NCBI RefSeq assembly: GCF_902712855.1
Contig: NZ_LR743507.1
Span: 4,016,001 to 4,080,000 of the forward strand
Length of the DNA stretch: 64,000 nt
Reading direction: 5' to 3'
Source of the DNA: Variovorax paradoxus
GTDB lineage: Bacteria > Pseudomonadota > Gammaproteobacteria > Burkholderiales > Burkholderiaceae_C
The notes below the pieces were generated by a model. It did no database searches and had not been told where the DNA came from. It worked only from the letters and a program-made list of their open reading frames with translations. Numbering within the stretch: the stretch's first letter is position 1; the number at the start of each line of letters is the position of its first letter. Position numbers and translations under genes: made by a program. Shown here piece by piece: positions 14,061-23,172 of the stretch.

Positions 14061-14444
14061 ATGACCCGCATCTACCTGATAGAAGACAACCCGCTGATCG
14101 CCGACACACTGACGGACGGCTTGCAGCATTTCTCCGAGTGCGATGTCATCGGCACGGCCACCACATCGGGCGACGCCATCGACTGGTTCAAGGACAACCC
14201 CGAAGGCTGGGATGCAGCGGTCATCGACATCTTCCTGGCCGAGGGCAACGGACTCACGGTGGCGCAGTATCTGCAGGAGCACAAGGCCCCCGCGCAACGC
14301 ACCGTGGTGCTGATGAACTACGCGACCTCGGAAGTGCGCGAAGGCGCGCTGTCGGCCGGCGTGGACGCGGTCTTCGACAAGTCGCTGCAGCTCGAGGCCT
14401 TCTACGAATTCTGCAGGCAGCTGAACATTTCGCCGCGCCGCTGA
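14061..14444 (+). CDS. Single-domain response regulator
   Basis: 127 residues, receiver domain only: MTRIYLIEDN start with acidic EDN, phosphoacceptor D56 in AVIDIFLAEGNG, and a conserved lysine in AVFDKSLQL. The switch position reads LMNYA, lacking the usual Thr/Ser-Ala pair, so signalling geometry may be altered. No clear ribosome site precedes the ATG. It is divergent from the other stand-alone receiver across a 196-base gap, suggesting a shared promoter region. The partner kinase is not in the neighbourhood. Confidence 0.83.
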   Translation: MTRIYLIEDNPLIADTLTDGLQHFSECDVIGTATTSGDAIDWFKDNPEGWDAAVIDIFLAEGNGLTVAQYLQEHKAPAQRTVVLMNYATSEVREGALSAGVDAVFDKSLQLEAFYEFCRQLNISPRR

Positions 14445-14458
14445 CGCAGACTCGGGGC

Positions 14459-14854
14459 ATGAACATGCCCCCTGCCTCCCTGCTCGATGCCGCCGCGCTG
14501 CGGCAGTTCGCGCAGGCATCGACACCTTCCGCATCGCCCTGCCCCTGTCGCCTGCAGGATGCCAAAGCCTGGGAAAGCATCACCGAGGAGCGATGGCCCG
14601 GCGCGCTGATGCAGCCCCTCGGCACGCTGCGCGACCCCGCGCTGCACGAGCCGACCTTCGAGGAATGGCATCCGGCCGGCACGCGCTACGACTCGCCCGA
14701 CGCGCCCATCTCGGTGCGCCACTTTCCGTTCAACCGCTGCGACGTGTACCGCTGCACCGCATGCACGCGGGTGGTGCTGCGCTACACCGAATTCGGCGGC
14801 TACTACGTCGACCACCGCGTGCGGGTGGTCGACCCGGCGCTCGTCACCGGCTGA
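14459..14854 (+). CDS. Conserved hypothetical protein with C-terminal cysteine motif
   Basis: 131 residues, starting 14 bases after the response regulator stop. The C-terminal third has RCDVYRCTACTRVVLRYTEF, with three cysteines (CxxxxCxxC) that could bind a metal, followed by YYVDHRVRVV. The N-terminus has a second cysteine group (CPCRL). I have seen this type of protein only as hypothetical in Burkholderiales. No signal peptide or membrane segment is present. It ends base-to-base with the convergent serine hydrolase gene. Confidence 0.7.
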   Translation: MNMPPASLLDAAALRQFAQASTPSASPCPCRLQDAKAWESITEERWPGALMQPLGTLRDPALHEPTFEEWHPAGTRYDSPDAPISVRHFPFNRCDVYRCTACTRVVLRYTEFGGYYVDHRVRVVDPALVTG

Positions 14855-16084
14855 TCAGCCGCCCTCGCCCATCAGGTGCGCGGCCATCGCGCGGAAGGCG
14901 GGCATCGAGGTCGGCAGGTGCGCGTTGGCGGCCAGGGGATGCGAGGCGAAGCGCGCCACCACCATCTCCGCCACCGGGTCGATGTGCAGCGCCTGCCCGT
15001 GGATGCCCTGCGCGGTGAAGGTGCCGTGCGCGTCGTGCGCCACCCACCACATGTTGCGATAGCTCCACCCCGCCAGCCGCGTGTAGCCGGCGAGCGCGAA
15101 GCGCTGCGGATCGGCGCCGCGCCGGATGTCGGCCACCACGGCCTCGGGCACCACCTGCACGCCGTTGAAGAAGCCGCCGAGGCGCAGGGTCTCGCCCAGC
15201 CGCGCAAGATCGCGCAGGCCCGTGCACAGGCCGCCGCCTGCGAAATCCGCGCCCTGCCCGTCGAGGGCGAACGACGCATCCTGCTCGGCGCCGATGCGCG
15301 ACCAGATCCGCTCGGCCAGCACCGTGGCCAACGGCTGCCCCGTCACGCGGCCGATGAGCCAGCCCAGCACGTCGGTGTTCACGGTGCGGTGCGCAAAGGC
15401 CCGCCCGTGTTCGCCGCGGCCCTGCACGGTCTGCAGGAACTGGCGGTAGCCCTCCACGCCCGCATAGCCCGCCGGGCGCGGCAGCAGTTCGCCGGCACGC
15501 GCGTGCTTCCACACGCCGGCGTCCGGGTCGGCGTAGTCCTCCGAGTAGTCGATGTCGGTCGTCATGTCCATGACCTGACGAACGCTCGCGTGCCCGAAGG
15601 CGCTGCCGGCGAGTTCGGGGATGTAGTGCGTCACGCGTGCATGCTCGTCCAGCGCGCCCTCGGCCGCGAGCATGGCGGCCAGCGTGCCGACCACCGACTT
15701 GGTGACCGACATCGCCATGTGCTGGCCATGCTCGTCGAGCGCGCCGAAGTAGCGCTCGTACACGATGCGCCCACGATGCAGCACCACCGCGCCATCGGCA
15801 TGGATGGCCTGCAGCGCGCTCAGCCAGTCGGTGGGCGCGCCGTCGCCGAAGCGCTCGAAGCGCAGCGTGTCGAGTTCCGGCCGCTCCGCGCGCGGCAGCA
15901 CCGACACCGGACCGAGGCCTCGCGGAACATTGCGCGTGGGCTGCAGTTCCCGCAGATGCGAGAAGGCCCAGCGGCTGTGCGGAAACTCGAAAACCGGCCG
16001 CTCGCGCGGACGCCGGACGGCCGCGCCGGCCGCGGGGAATCCGTCGCGCCAGCCATGGGCCAGCGCCGTGTTGTCGTGTGTCAT
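14855..16084 (-). CDS. Serine hydrolase, class C beta-lactamase family
   Basis: 409 residues. The SxxK nucleophile motif is SVTK at residues 126-129 in MAMSVTKSVVGTLAA, as in class C beta-lactamases, esterases and 6-aminohexanoate hydrolases. Further family segments are HYIPELAGSAFG, VNTDVLGWLIGRVTG and the C-terminal GIHGQALHIDP. There is no obvious signal peptide, so it is probably cytoplasmic and may hydrolyse an amide or ester. It follows the GntR regulator gene by 37 bases and is divergent, through that regulator, from the acyltransferase/ABC operon. It therefore plausibly belongs to the same pathway. Confidence 0.86.
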   Translation of the reverse strand: MTHDNTALAHGWRDGFPAAGAAVRRPRERPVFEFPHSRWAFSHLRELQPTRNVPRGLGPVSVLPRAERPELDTLRFERFGDGAPTDWLSALQAIHADGAVVLHRGRIVYERYFGALDEHGQHMAMSVTKSVVGTLAAMLAAEGALDEHARVTHYIPELAGSAFGHASVRQVMDMTTDIDYSEDYADPDAGVWKHARAGELLPRPAGYAGVEGYRQFLQTVQGRGEHGRAFAHRTVNTDVLGWLIGRVTGQPLATVLAERIWSRIGAEQDASFALDGQGADFAGGGLCTGLRDLARLGETLRLGGFFNGVQVVPEAVVADIRRGADPQRFALAGYTRLAGWSYRNMWWVAHDAHGTFTAQGIHGQALHIDPVAEMVVARFASHPLAANAHLPTSMPAFRAMAAHLMGEGG

Positions 16085-16121
16085 GAGATGTGAAGGAGAA
16101 AGGAAGGAAAGCGGAGGAAAC

Positions 16122-17048
16122 TCAGTCGCCCGGCATGTCGAGCGCGCCATTCACGCGGCGCTCCAGCAGGTCGCTGGCGCGGCTCAGGTGCAGCTGCATG
16201 TGCTCCGCGGCAGATTCGAGGTCGTTGCGCTCCACCGCATCGAGGATCTGCAGGTGCTCGTGGCACGACTTGTGGAGCAGGTCGATGTTCACCAGCGGGT
16301 AGTCCGACAGGTCCGACATGCGGCGCAGGCGGTTCTGCTGCTGCACCGCGTCGAGGAAGAAGCGGTTGCCCGAGGCGCTGGCCAGCAGTTCGTGGAACTG
16401 CGCGTTGGCCTCGAAGAAATCCATCCACGAGTAGCGCGAGGCATGCACCAGCAGCCCCTGCTGGCGCTCCCTGCAGGCACGCAGCCGCTCCAGGTCGACT
16501 TCGAAGCCGGGTTCGCGCAGCCCGGCGCATTCGACCGTCAGGCGAAACCGGTAGCTCTCGCGCTCGCTTTCGACCGAGTCGAGCGTCTCGGTGAACTCCC
16601 AGCGCTGGTAGTGGCGCCCGCGCAGCACGCCGTCCTGCAGCAGCGTGGTGAGCACGGTGCGCAGCAGCGGCCGCGGCACCCCGTAGCCCTGCGCCAGCTC
16701 GAGCTCGTTGACGCGCGTGGGCAGCTTGCCGGCCAGGCGGTCGCGCAGCAGCCGGTAGTAGAGCGTCTTCTCCTCGTCCTCGGGCATCTCGCGGCGCGCG
16801 CGGCCCAGCGCTTCCCGGTCGGCCACCAGCGTGTAGCCGCGGTTGGGCACATGCGCCAGCAGTCCGCGCTCGTGCAGGAAGCGCAGCGCGGCACGCACCG
16901 GCGTGCGCGAAATGCCGAGCCGGCCGGCGAGGTCGGCCTCGGTCATGTGGCGGCCGTTCTCGTAGCCGCCCGCCAGCGCCTGGTCGAGGATGTAGCGGCT
17001 CACGCGCTGGGTGAGCGGCGGGATCGTTTTTTCCAACTGTGCGGCCAT
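16122..17048 (-). CDS. GntR-family regulator with two helix-turn-helix segments and FCD domain
   Basis: 308 residues, longer than the ~220-240 usual for FCD-GntR proteins. Residues ~10-75 form a normal GntR winged helix (ADLAGRLGISRTPVRAALRFL). Residues ~95-155 look like a second winged helix (LARGYGVPRPLLRTVLTTL-like helices after EEKTLYYRLL). The rest is FCD (FFEANAQFHELL, LLHKSCHEHLQIL). Two DNA-binding units in one chain would suit a long or split operator. The promoter region of the divergent aminotransferase operon does contain a widely spaced inverted repeat. It probably controls both divergent units. Confidence 0.85.
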   Translation of the reverse strand: MAAQLEKTIPPLTQRVSRYILDQALAGGYENGRHMTEADLAGRLGISRTPVRAALRFLHERGLLAHVPNRGYTLVADREALGRARREMPEDEEKTLYYRLLRDRLAGKLPTRVNELELAQGYGVPRPLLRTVLTTLLQDGVLRGRHYQRWEFTETLDSVESERESYRFRLTVECAGLREPGFEVDLERLRACRERQQGLLVHASRYSWMDFFEANAQFHELLASASGNRFFLDAVQQQNRLRRMSDLSDYPLVNIDLLHKSCHEHLQILDAVERNDLESAAEHMQLHLSRASDLLERRVNGALDMPGD

Positions 17049-17075
17049 CCAACGGATCTCCGGAATCTGGGGCTG

Positions 17076-17090
17076 GCCCGATCATCGGGG
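17076..17090. promoter_or_regulatory. Short palindrome in divergent promoter
   Basis: CCCGATCATCGGG forms a 6-base-arm palindrome around a single central base between the GntR gene and the aminotransferase operon. It is a secondary candidate operator next to the larger inverted repeat at 17096-17145. Confidence 0.4.
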
Positions 17091-17095
17091 CAGTT

Positions 17096-17145
17096 TTGTA
17101 TTTTTGGGCCTGAAAAGCCATGTACATCTCATGCCAAAAATACAA
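17096..17145. promoter_or_regulatory. Candidate GntR operator: 12-base inverted repeat with 26-base spacer
   Basis: TTGTATTTTTGG at 17096-17107 is the exact reverse complement of CCAAAAATACAA at 17134-17145. The AT-rich arms stand out in a GC-rich genome and sit in the 163-base gap between the divergent GntR regulator and the aminotransferase start. The two arms are suited to a dimer of the tandem-HTH regulator. Binding is inferred from position and symmetry only. Confidence 0.6.
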
Positions 17146-17211
17146 TTTAAATCTCAAGATCGGCCCCACGACGACCCGGAAGCCGGGTCGCTTCCAACGG
17201 AGAACCATCTC

Positions 17212-18600
17212 GTGGCCCTTGCCGACACCCTCGCTTCCGCTGCTTCGCCTTCCCCTTCCGCGCCGCCTGCCTCGCCTGTTTCGCTCGACGCGTTCTGGAT
17301 GCCCTTCACCCCCAACCGCAAGTTCAAGCAGGCGCCGCGCCTGATCGTCGGCAGCGAGGGCCTCTACTACGACCTGGCCGACGGCCGCCGCGTGCTCGAC
17401 GCCATCGCCGGCCTGTGGTGCGTCAACGCCGGGCATCGCAACCCACGCATCAGCGCGGCGATGAAGGCGCAGATCGACGTGCTCGACTACGCCTCGAACT
17501 TCCAGATCGGCCACCCGGCCGCCTTCACGCTCGCGGAGCGCCTCACGCGCATGGCGCCGGCCGGCATGAACCACGTGTTCTTCACCAACTCGGGCTCGGA
17601 GTCGGTCGACACCGCGCTGAAGATCGCCGTGGCGCACCACCGCGCGCGCGGCGACGCGGGCCGCTATCGACTCATCGGGCGCGAGCGCGCCTACCACGGC
17701 GTGGGCTTCGGCGGCATCTCGGTGGGCGGGATCGGGCGCCAGCGCAGCACCTTCGGTCCGCTGCTCAACGGCGTGGACCACCTGCCGCACACGCTCGACC
17801 TGGCGCGCAACGCCTTCTCGCGCGGCGAACCTGCGCACGGCATCGACAAGGCCGACGCCCTCGAGGCGCTGCTGACGCTGCACGACCCGTCGACCGTGGC
17901 CGCGGTCATCGTCGAGCCGGTGGCGGGCTCCACGGGCGTGCTGCCGCCGCCGCGCGGCTACCTGAAGCGCCTGCGCGAGATCTGCGACCGGCACGGCGTG
18001 CTGCTGATCTTCGACGAGGTCATCACCGGCTTCGGCCGCCTTGGCACCAACTTCGCGGCCGACCTGTTCGGCGTAGTGCCCGACATCATCACCACCGCCA
18101 AGGGACTGACCAACGGCGCGGTGCCGATGGGCGCGGTGCTGATGCGCGACGCGGTGCACGACGCCTTCATGCAGGGCAGCGTGAGCGCGGTCGAGCTCTC
18201 GCACGGCTACACCTACTCGGGTCACCCGCTGGCCTGCGCGGCCGCCATGGCCACGCTCGACGCGTACACCGAGGACGGCCTCATCGCGCAGGCCGGCGCC
18301 CTGTCGCCCTACTTCGAGGAATGCCTGCACGCGCTGCGCGGCCTGCCCGGCGTGATCGACGTGCGCAACGTCGGCCTGCTCGCCGGCATCGAACTGCAGG
18401 CCTGGGCCGGCGGCCCCGGCACGCACGCGCAGGCCGTGGCGCAGCACTGCCTCGACAGCGGCGTGCTGGTGCGCTCGGTGGGCGACACCATCGCGCTGTC
18501 GCCGCCCTTCACGCTGGAACTCAAGCACATCGACCAGATCGTCGACAGCCTGCGCGCCGCGATCGCGCAGACCGCACAGGCCACCGACGCGGCCGCCTGA
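17212..18600 (+). CDS. Class III omega-amino acid:pyruvate aminotransferase
   Basis: 462 residues, PLP fold type I class III. Visible motifs are FFTNSGSESVDTALK (phosphate pocket), LIFDEVITGFGR (the Asp contacting the PLP ring nitrogen) and TTAKGLTNGAVPMGAV (Schiff-base lysine), plus FWMPFTPNR near the start, typical of beta-alanine/omega-amino acid:pyruvate transaminases. It starts at GTG 17212 with GGAGA eight bases upstream. It is the first gene of the acyltransferase/ABC operon and would transaminate the free amine released by the hydrolases encoded downstream. Confidence 0.92.
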   Translation: MALADTLASAASPSPSAPPASPVSLDAFWMPFTPNRKFKQAPRLIVGSEGLYYDLADGRRVLDAIAGLWCVNAGHRNPRISAAMKAQIDVLDYASNFQIGHPAAFTLAERLTRMAPAGMNHVFFTNSGSESVDTALKIAVAHHRARGDAGRYRLIGRERAYHGVGFGGISVGGIGRQRSTFGPLLNGVDHLPHTLDLARNAFSRGEPAHGIDKADALEALLTLHDPSTVAAVIVEPVAGSTGVLPPPRGYLKRLREICDRHGVLLIFDEVITGFGRLGTNFAADLFGVVPDIITTAKGLTNGAVPMGAVLMRDAVHDAFMQGSVSAVELSHGYTYSGHPLACAAAMATLDAYTEDGLIAQAGALSPYFEECLHALRGLPGVIDVRNVGLLAGIELQAWAGGPGTHAQAVAQHCLDSGVLVRSVGDTIALSPPFTLELKHIDQIVDSLRAAIAQTAQATDAAA

Positions 18601-18622
18601 ACCTCACAAGAAAGCATCTCTC

Positions 18623-19726
18623 ATGGACATCGAATCGTTTCCCCTCTACGACATCGAAGGCGACGCGCGCCAGTGCGGCCAGCAGTACGGCCGCGCGGCC
18701 GGTGAGCGCATCGACCTGAGCCTGCGCACCTACCGCGCGGCCTTCGAGCGGGTGGGCCTCAGCTGGGAGCGCACGCGCGCGCTGGCGCGCCGCTTCATGC
18801 CGGTGGTCGAGGCCTTCGACGCCGGCATGCTGCGCGAGATCGAGGGCGTGGCCGAAGGCGCGGGCGTGCCGCCGGAAGACATCGTGGCGCTCAACGCGCG
18901 CAGCGAAATGCTCTATGCCTTCCAGCAGCTCGAAGCCACCGAGCCGCCCGACGGCTGCACCGGCGTGGTCGTGATGCCCTCGGCCTCCGCCAACGGCAGG
19001 CTCATCCACGCGCAGAACTGGGACTGGCGCGTGGAAAGCCTCGAGCTCGGCGTGGTGCTGCGCATCCAGCCGGCCAAGGGCCCTGCGATGCTGACCTTCG
19101 CCGAGGCGGGCACGCTGGCGCGCGCGGGCCTGAACAGTGTGGGCATCGCCGTCACCGGCAACTTCATCAAGGCCGACAGCGACGGCAGGCAGCAGGGCAT
19201 GCCGCTGGCGCTCATTCGCCGCGGCATCCTGCAATCGGAGCTGTATGCCAAAGCGCTGGGCGTGGTGTGCCGCACGGCGCGCTCCATCTCGAACAACATG
19301 ATCGTCACGCACGCCGAAGGCGAGGCGGTGAGCCTGGAGACATGCCCCGACCAGGTGTTCTGGCAACAGCCCGAAGGCGGCATCCTGGTGCACGCCAACC
19401 ACTTCAAGACGCCGGCCGCGCTGGCCCGCGTGGTCGACCGCAGCCTGGAGACCACGCCCGACTCGCTCTACCGCGACCGCCGCGTGACCGAGGCCCTGCA
19501 CCTGCAGCGCCAACGCGCTGGCGGGCTCGCCGAGCAGGACGTGCTCGATGCGCTGCAGGACCGCTTCGGCGCGCCGCGCGCCGTGTGCCGCAGCCCCAGC
19601 GCGGGCCCTGGCGGCGCGTCTTCCGCGACGGTGGCCACCATCGTGATGGACCCGGCGGCACGAAAGATGCGCATCGCGCCGGCCCCCTTCAAGCCGGCGC
19701 ACCGCTTCACCGAGTATTCCCTCTGA
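18623..19726 (+). CDS. C45-family autoproteolytic acyltransferase/hydrolase (Ntn-type)
   Basis: 367 residues resembling isopenicillin-N acyltransferase-like Ntn hydrolases. The predicted autoprocessing nucleophile is C112 in PPDGCTGVVV, which would split the chain into a ~111-residue alpha and a ~256-residue beta subunit. Supporting segments are IHAQNWDWR, GMPLALIRRGIL and ISNNMIVTHAEGEAVSLE. There is no signal peptide. Such enzymes hydrolyse or transfer acyl groups on N-acyl amines. Between an omega-transaminase and a peptide importer, it probably removes the acyl group of an imported compound. Confidence 0.88.
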   Translation: MDIESFPLYDIEGDARQCGQQYGRAAGERIDLSLRTYRAAFERVGLSWERTRALARRFMPVVEAFDAGMLREIEGVAEGAGVPPEDIVALNARSEMLYAFQQLEATEPPDGCTGVVVMPSASANGRLIHAQNWDWRVESLELGVVLRIQPAKGPAMLTFAEAGTLARAGLNSVGIAVTGNFIKADSDGRQQGMPLALIRRGILQSELYAKALGVVCRTARSISNNMIVTHAEGEAVSLETCPDQVFWQQPEGGILVHANHFKTPAALARVVDRSLETTPDSLYRDRRVTEALHLQRQRAGGLAEQDVLDALQDRFGAPRAVCRSPSAGPGGASSATVATIVMDPAARKMRIAPAPFKPAHRFTEYSL

Positions 19727-19780
19727 GTTTTCCGAGTTTTCCTTGATCCGATCGGCCCAGCCCACGCCAGGAGTGTTGTC

Positions 19781-21397
19781 ATGAAAGTACCCGTGCCCCC
19801 CGTACTCGCCTCTCGCCCCCCTCGTGCATTGCGCACCGCAGCCCTGGCATTGGGCATGACCGCCGCGGCGCTTCCGGCGCTGGCCCAGCCTGCAGCCGGC
19901 GCGGGGCAGACGCTGCGCATCCAGATCAACTCGGACATCCGCAGCACCGATCCCGGCGGCAACCGCGACGACAACACCGACAACGTGCTGCTGCACGTGG
20001 GCGAGGGGCTGGTCGCGCTGCGCGAGGACACGTCGGTGGGCCCGATGCTGGCCAGCAAGGTCGACACCTCCGCCGACGGGCTGACCTACACCTTCACGCT
20101 GCGCGACGGCGTGAAGTTCCAGAACGGCGCCACGCTGACCGCCGACGACGTGCTGTGGAGCTGGCAGCGCTACCTGAAGCCCACCAGCGGCTGGCGCTGC
20201 CTGAGCGAGTTCGACGGCAAGGGCATGACCAAGGTGCTGTCGGTGGAAGCGCCCAACCCGAAGACCGTGGTGTTCAAGCTCGATCGCGCGAGCTCGCTCT
20301 TTCTCACGATGATGGCGCGCCCCGACTGCGGCGGCGCGGCCATCCTGCACCGCAGCTCGGTCGGTGCCGACGGCCAGTGGAAGGAGCCGGTGGGCACCGG
20401 CCCCTACAAGCTCAAGGAATGGAAGCGCGGCCAGTACGTGGAGCTCACCCGCTTCGACGGCTATACCTCGCGCACCGAAGCGCGCGACGGCCTCACCGGC
20501 GGCAAGAAGGCCGAGGTGGAGAACCTGCGCTTCGTCGTCATTCCCGATTCGGCGGCCGCCAAGGCCGCGCTCTACAGCGGCGGCATCGACGCCTTCATCA
20601 GCCCCAGCCCGTCGGACGTGATCGAGATGCGCAAGCGCAGCGACGTGCTGGTCGACACCACGCCGGTGATGACCATGGTCGCGCTGCTGCTGCAGACCGG
20701 CGACCCGCTGCTGAAGGACGTGCGCATCCGCCGCGCACTGGCGCTCTCGCTCGACACGCCGGAGGTCGCGCGCTCCGTCACGGAGGGCCTGTCCGCGGTC
20801 AACAACTCGGTCGTGCCGTCGACCAGCCCCTATTACGACGCTGTGCAGGGCGGCGGCTTCAAGCGCGACCTGGCTGCCGCGAAGAAGCTGCTGGCCGAGG
20901 CCGGCTACCGCGGCCAGCCGATCCGCATGATCGCCAACAAGCGCTACGAGGCGCTCTACTCGGCCGCCGTGCTGGTGCAGGCAATGGCGTCGGAAGCCGG
21001 GATCAACATCGAGCTCGAGGTGCTCGACTGGGCCACCCAGCTCGACCGCTACACCAAGGGCCAGTACCAGAGCATGGCCTTCGTCTACTCCGCGCGCATC
21101 GATCCCGCGCTCAACTACGAGATGGTGTCCGGCGACAAGGCCGCGCAGCCGCGCAAGGTGTGGGACAGCCCCTATGCGCAGACGCGCCTGACCGAAGCCA
21201 TGGTCTCGCGCGACAAGGCGCGCCGCCAGGTGCTGTTCGACGAGATGCACCAGCAGATGCTGCAGGACGTGCCGATGATCGTGCTGTTCAACGCCAGCGA
21301 CGCCACCGCCATGCGCAAGAGCGTCAGCGGCTTCAAGGGCTGGGCACCGGCCAAGCCGCGCTTCTGGAACGTGCGGCTGGCGGCCGCCGGCGGCTGA
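19781..21397 (+). CDS. Dipeptide/oligopeptide ABC transporter substrate-binding protein
   Basis: 538 residues, SBP family 5 (DppA/OppA type). It has an N-terminal signal peptide (basic MKVPVPPVLASRPPRALR, hydrophobic core, cleavage after ALPALAQ). The mature part has VDTSADGLTYTFTLRDGVKF and GTGPYKLKEWKRGQYVEL, standard for the family. AGGAG lies ten bases before the ATG. It binds a peptide-like ligand in the periplasm and passes it to the permeases encoded immediately downstream. Confidence 0.93.
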   Translation: MKVPVPPVLASRPPRALRTAALALGMTAAALPALAQPAAGAGQTLRIQINSDIRSTDPGGNRDDNTDNVLLHVGEGLVALREDTSVGPMLASKVDTSADGLTYTFTLRDGVKFQNGATLTADDVLWSWQRYLKPTSGWRCLSEFDGKGMTKVLSVEAPNPKTVVFKLDRASSLFLTMMARPDCGGAAILHRSSVGADGQWKEPVGTGPYKLKEWKRGQYVELTRFDGYTSRTEARDGLTGGKKAEVENLRFVVIPDSAAAKAALYSGGIDAFISPSPSDVIEMRKRSDVLVDTTPVMTMVALLLQTGDPLLKDVRIRRALALSLDTPEVARSVTEGLSAVNNSVVPSTSPYYDAVQGGGFKRDLAAAKKLLAEAGYRGQPIRMIANKRYEALYSAAVLVQAMASEAGINIELEVLDWATQLDRYTKGQYQSMAFVYSARIDPALNYEMVSGDKAAQPRKVWDSPYAQTRLTEAMVSRDKARRQVLFDEMHQQMLQDVPMIVLFNASDATAMRKSVSGFKGWAPAKPRFWNVRLAAAGG

Positions 21398-21415
21398 ACC
21401 GGAAGCCCCGCATAC

Positions 21416-22360
21416 ATGCCTGCCTACCTCCTGCGCCGGATCGCGATGACGATCCCGACGCTGCTGCTGGTTTCCATCGCGGTGTTCACCCTGATGCGGC
21501 TGATTCCGGGCGACCCGGTGCTGCTGATGCTGGGCGAAGGCGCCGACGCCGCGCAGCTCGAACTCATGCGCCACCAGATGGGACTCGACCAGCCCCTGCC
21601 CGCCCAGTACCTGGTGTGGCTGCGCCACGCGCTCGCGGGCGACCTCGGCGTCTCGACCACCAACGGCCTGAGCGTGCTGCCGCTGATCTGGGAACGCTTC
21701 CACGTCAGCGCGGTCATCGTGCTGGTCGCGGTGGCGCTGGCCTCGCTGATCGCGGTGCCTGCCGGCCTGATCGCCGCCTGGCGCAAGGACAAGCCCACCG
21801 ATCTCGCCATCATCGGCGCGGCCACGCTCATGCTGTCGGTGCCCAGCTTCTGGCTGGGCCTGCTGCTGCTGATGTTCTTCGGCCAGTACCTGGGCTGGCT
21901 GCCGGTGGTGGGCTACGTGCCGCTGTCGGAAAACTTCTCGCAGGGCGTGCTGTACGTGATTCTTCCGATCGCCACGCTGCTGCTGGTCGAGACCGGCGTG
22001 CTCACGCGCATGTCGCGCGCCAGCACCATCGAGATATTGCGGCTCGAATACGTGACGCATGCGCGCGCCAAGGGCGTGCCCGAATCGCAGGTGCTGCGCC
22101 GGCACGTGCTGCCCAACGCCTTCAACCCCACGCTCACCATGATCGGGCTGATCCTGGGCCACCTGCTCAGCGGCATCGCGGTGCTCGAGACCGTGTTCAC
22201 CCTGCCCGGCCTCGGCCGGCTGATGATCGACTCGATCTTCGCGCGCGACTACCCGGTGCTGCAGGGTTGCCTGCTGTTCACGGCCTGCATCTACGTGGTG
22301 ATCAACCTGATCGTCGACATGTGCTATCCCCTCTTCGACCCGCGGGTCTCGGTGCAGTGA
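21416..22360 (+). CDS. Dipeptide-type ABC transporter permease (DppB family)
   Basis: 314 residues with an N-terminal membrane segment (LLRRIAMTIPTLLLVSIAVF) followed by the MRLIPGDPV periplasmic entry typical of DppB. There are about six transmembrane helices and the EAA-loop (YVTHARAKGVPESQVLRRHV) that contacts the ATPase. The stop overlaps the next permease's GTG start, so the two are made in step. Confidence 0.94.
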   Translation: MPAYLLRRIAMTIPTLLLVSIAVFTLMRLIPGDPVLLMLGEGADAAQLELMRHQMGLDQPLPAQYLVWLRHALAGDLGVSTTNGLSVLPLIWERFHVSAVIVLVAVALASLIAVPAGLIAAWRKDKPTDLAIIGAATLMLSVPSFWLGLLLLMFFGQYLGWLPVVGYVPLSENFSQGVLYVILPIATLLLVETGVLTRMSRASTIEILRLEYVTHARAKGVPESQVLRRHVLPNAFNPTLTMIGLILGHLLSGIAVLETVFTLPGLGRLMIDSIFARDYPVLQGCLLFTACIYVVINLIVDMCYPLFDPRVSVQ

Positions 22361-23172
22361 AGAAGTTCAAGACCCATACCCTCGTCGGCGGCGTGCTCGT
22401 GGCCGTCCTGCTGGTCCTGGCCGTGGTGGCGGCCGTGTGGACGCCCTACAACCCGCTGGGCATCGACCTGCGCTCGAAGCTGCAGCCGCCCTCCATGGCG
22501 CACTGGCTCGGCACCGACGAGTTCGGCCGCGACGTGGCCAGCCGCGCCATGCAGGGCGCAGCCACCAGCTGCCTGGTGGCGCTGCTCACCGTGGCGGCGG
22601 CCACCGCCATCGGCCTCGTGGTCGGCGTGGTCGCCGGCTTCGTGCGCGGCTGGACCGACCGCGTGCTGATGGCCTTCAACGACACGCTGCTCGCCTTTCC
22701 CGGCCTGCTGCTGGCGCTCGGCGTGATGGTGATCGTCGGCGCCAACAAGTGGGGCATCGTGCTGGCGCTGAGCCTGGCCTACGCGCCGTCGGTGGTGCGG
22801 GTGGTGCGCGGCACCGTGCTGTCGCTGCGCGAGCGCGAGTACGTCGAGGCCTCCCGCATGATCGGCAACAGCGAGATCTACACCATGTGGCGCCATATCC
22901 TGCCCAACTGCATGGCACCGGTGGCCGTGCTGGCCACCAGCATGTTCGGCTGGGTCCTGCTGTCGGAAAGCGCGCTGAGCTTCCTCGGGCTGGGCGTGCC
23001 GCCGCCCGCGCCCACCTGGGGCAACATGCTTGCGAGCGCGCGGCCCTACATGGCTTCGGCCGTGTGGCTGTGCGTCGTGCCGGGCCTGTGCATCGCGCTC
23101 ACGCTGCTGGGCATCAATCTGCTGGGCGAATCGCTGCGCGACCGGCTCGACCCCCGCACGGAGAAGGCATGA
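22357..23172 (+). CDS. Dipeptide-type ABC transporter permease (DppC family)
   Basis: 271 residues starting at GTG 22357, overlapping the DppB stop (GTGA). One N-terminal membrane helix is followed by the PSMAHWLGTDEFGRDVASR segment found in nearly all DppC proteins, then five further helices and the EAA loop (YVEASRMIGNSEIYTMWRHI). It ends with the LGESLRDRLDPR tail. It pairs with DppB to form the inner-membrane channel. Confidence 0.94.
   Translation: MKKFKTHTLVGGVLVAVLLVLAVVAAVWTPYNPLGIDLRSKLQPPSMAHWLGTDEFGRDVASRAMQGAATSCLVALLTVAAATAIGLVVGVVAGFVRGWTDRVLMAFNDTLLAFPGLLLALGVMVIVGANKWGIVLALSLAYAPSVVRVVRGTVLSLREREYVEASRMIGNSEIYTMWRHILPNCMAPVAVLATSMFGWVLLSESALSFLGLGVPPPAPTWGNMLASARPYMASAVWLCVVPGLCIALTLLGINLLGESLRDRLDPRTEKA

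Noticed and set aside
18521..22162. 1213-codon open frame on the minus strand over the acyltransferase/ABC operon
   Set aside because: Entirely opposite clear genes and with the His/Gln/Arg-rich composition of reversed codons; not a giant protein.
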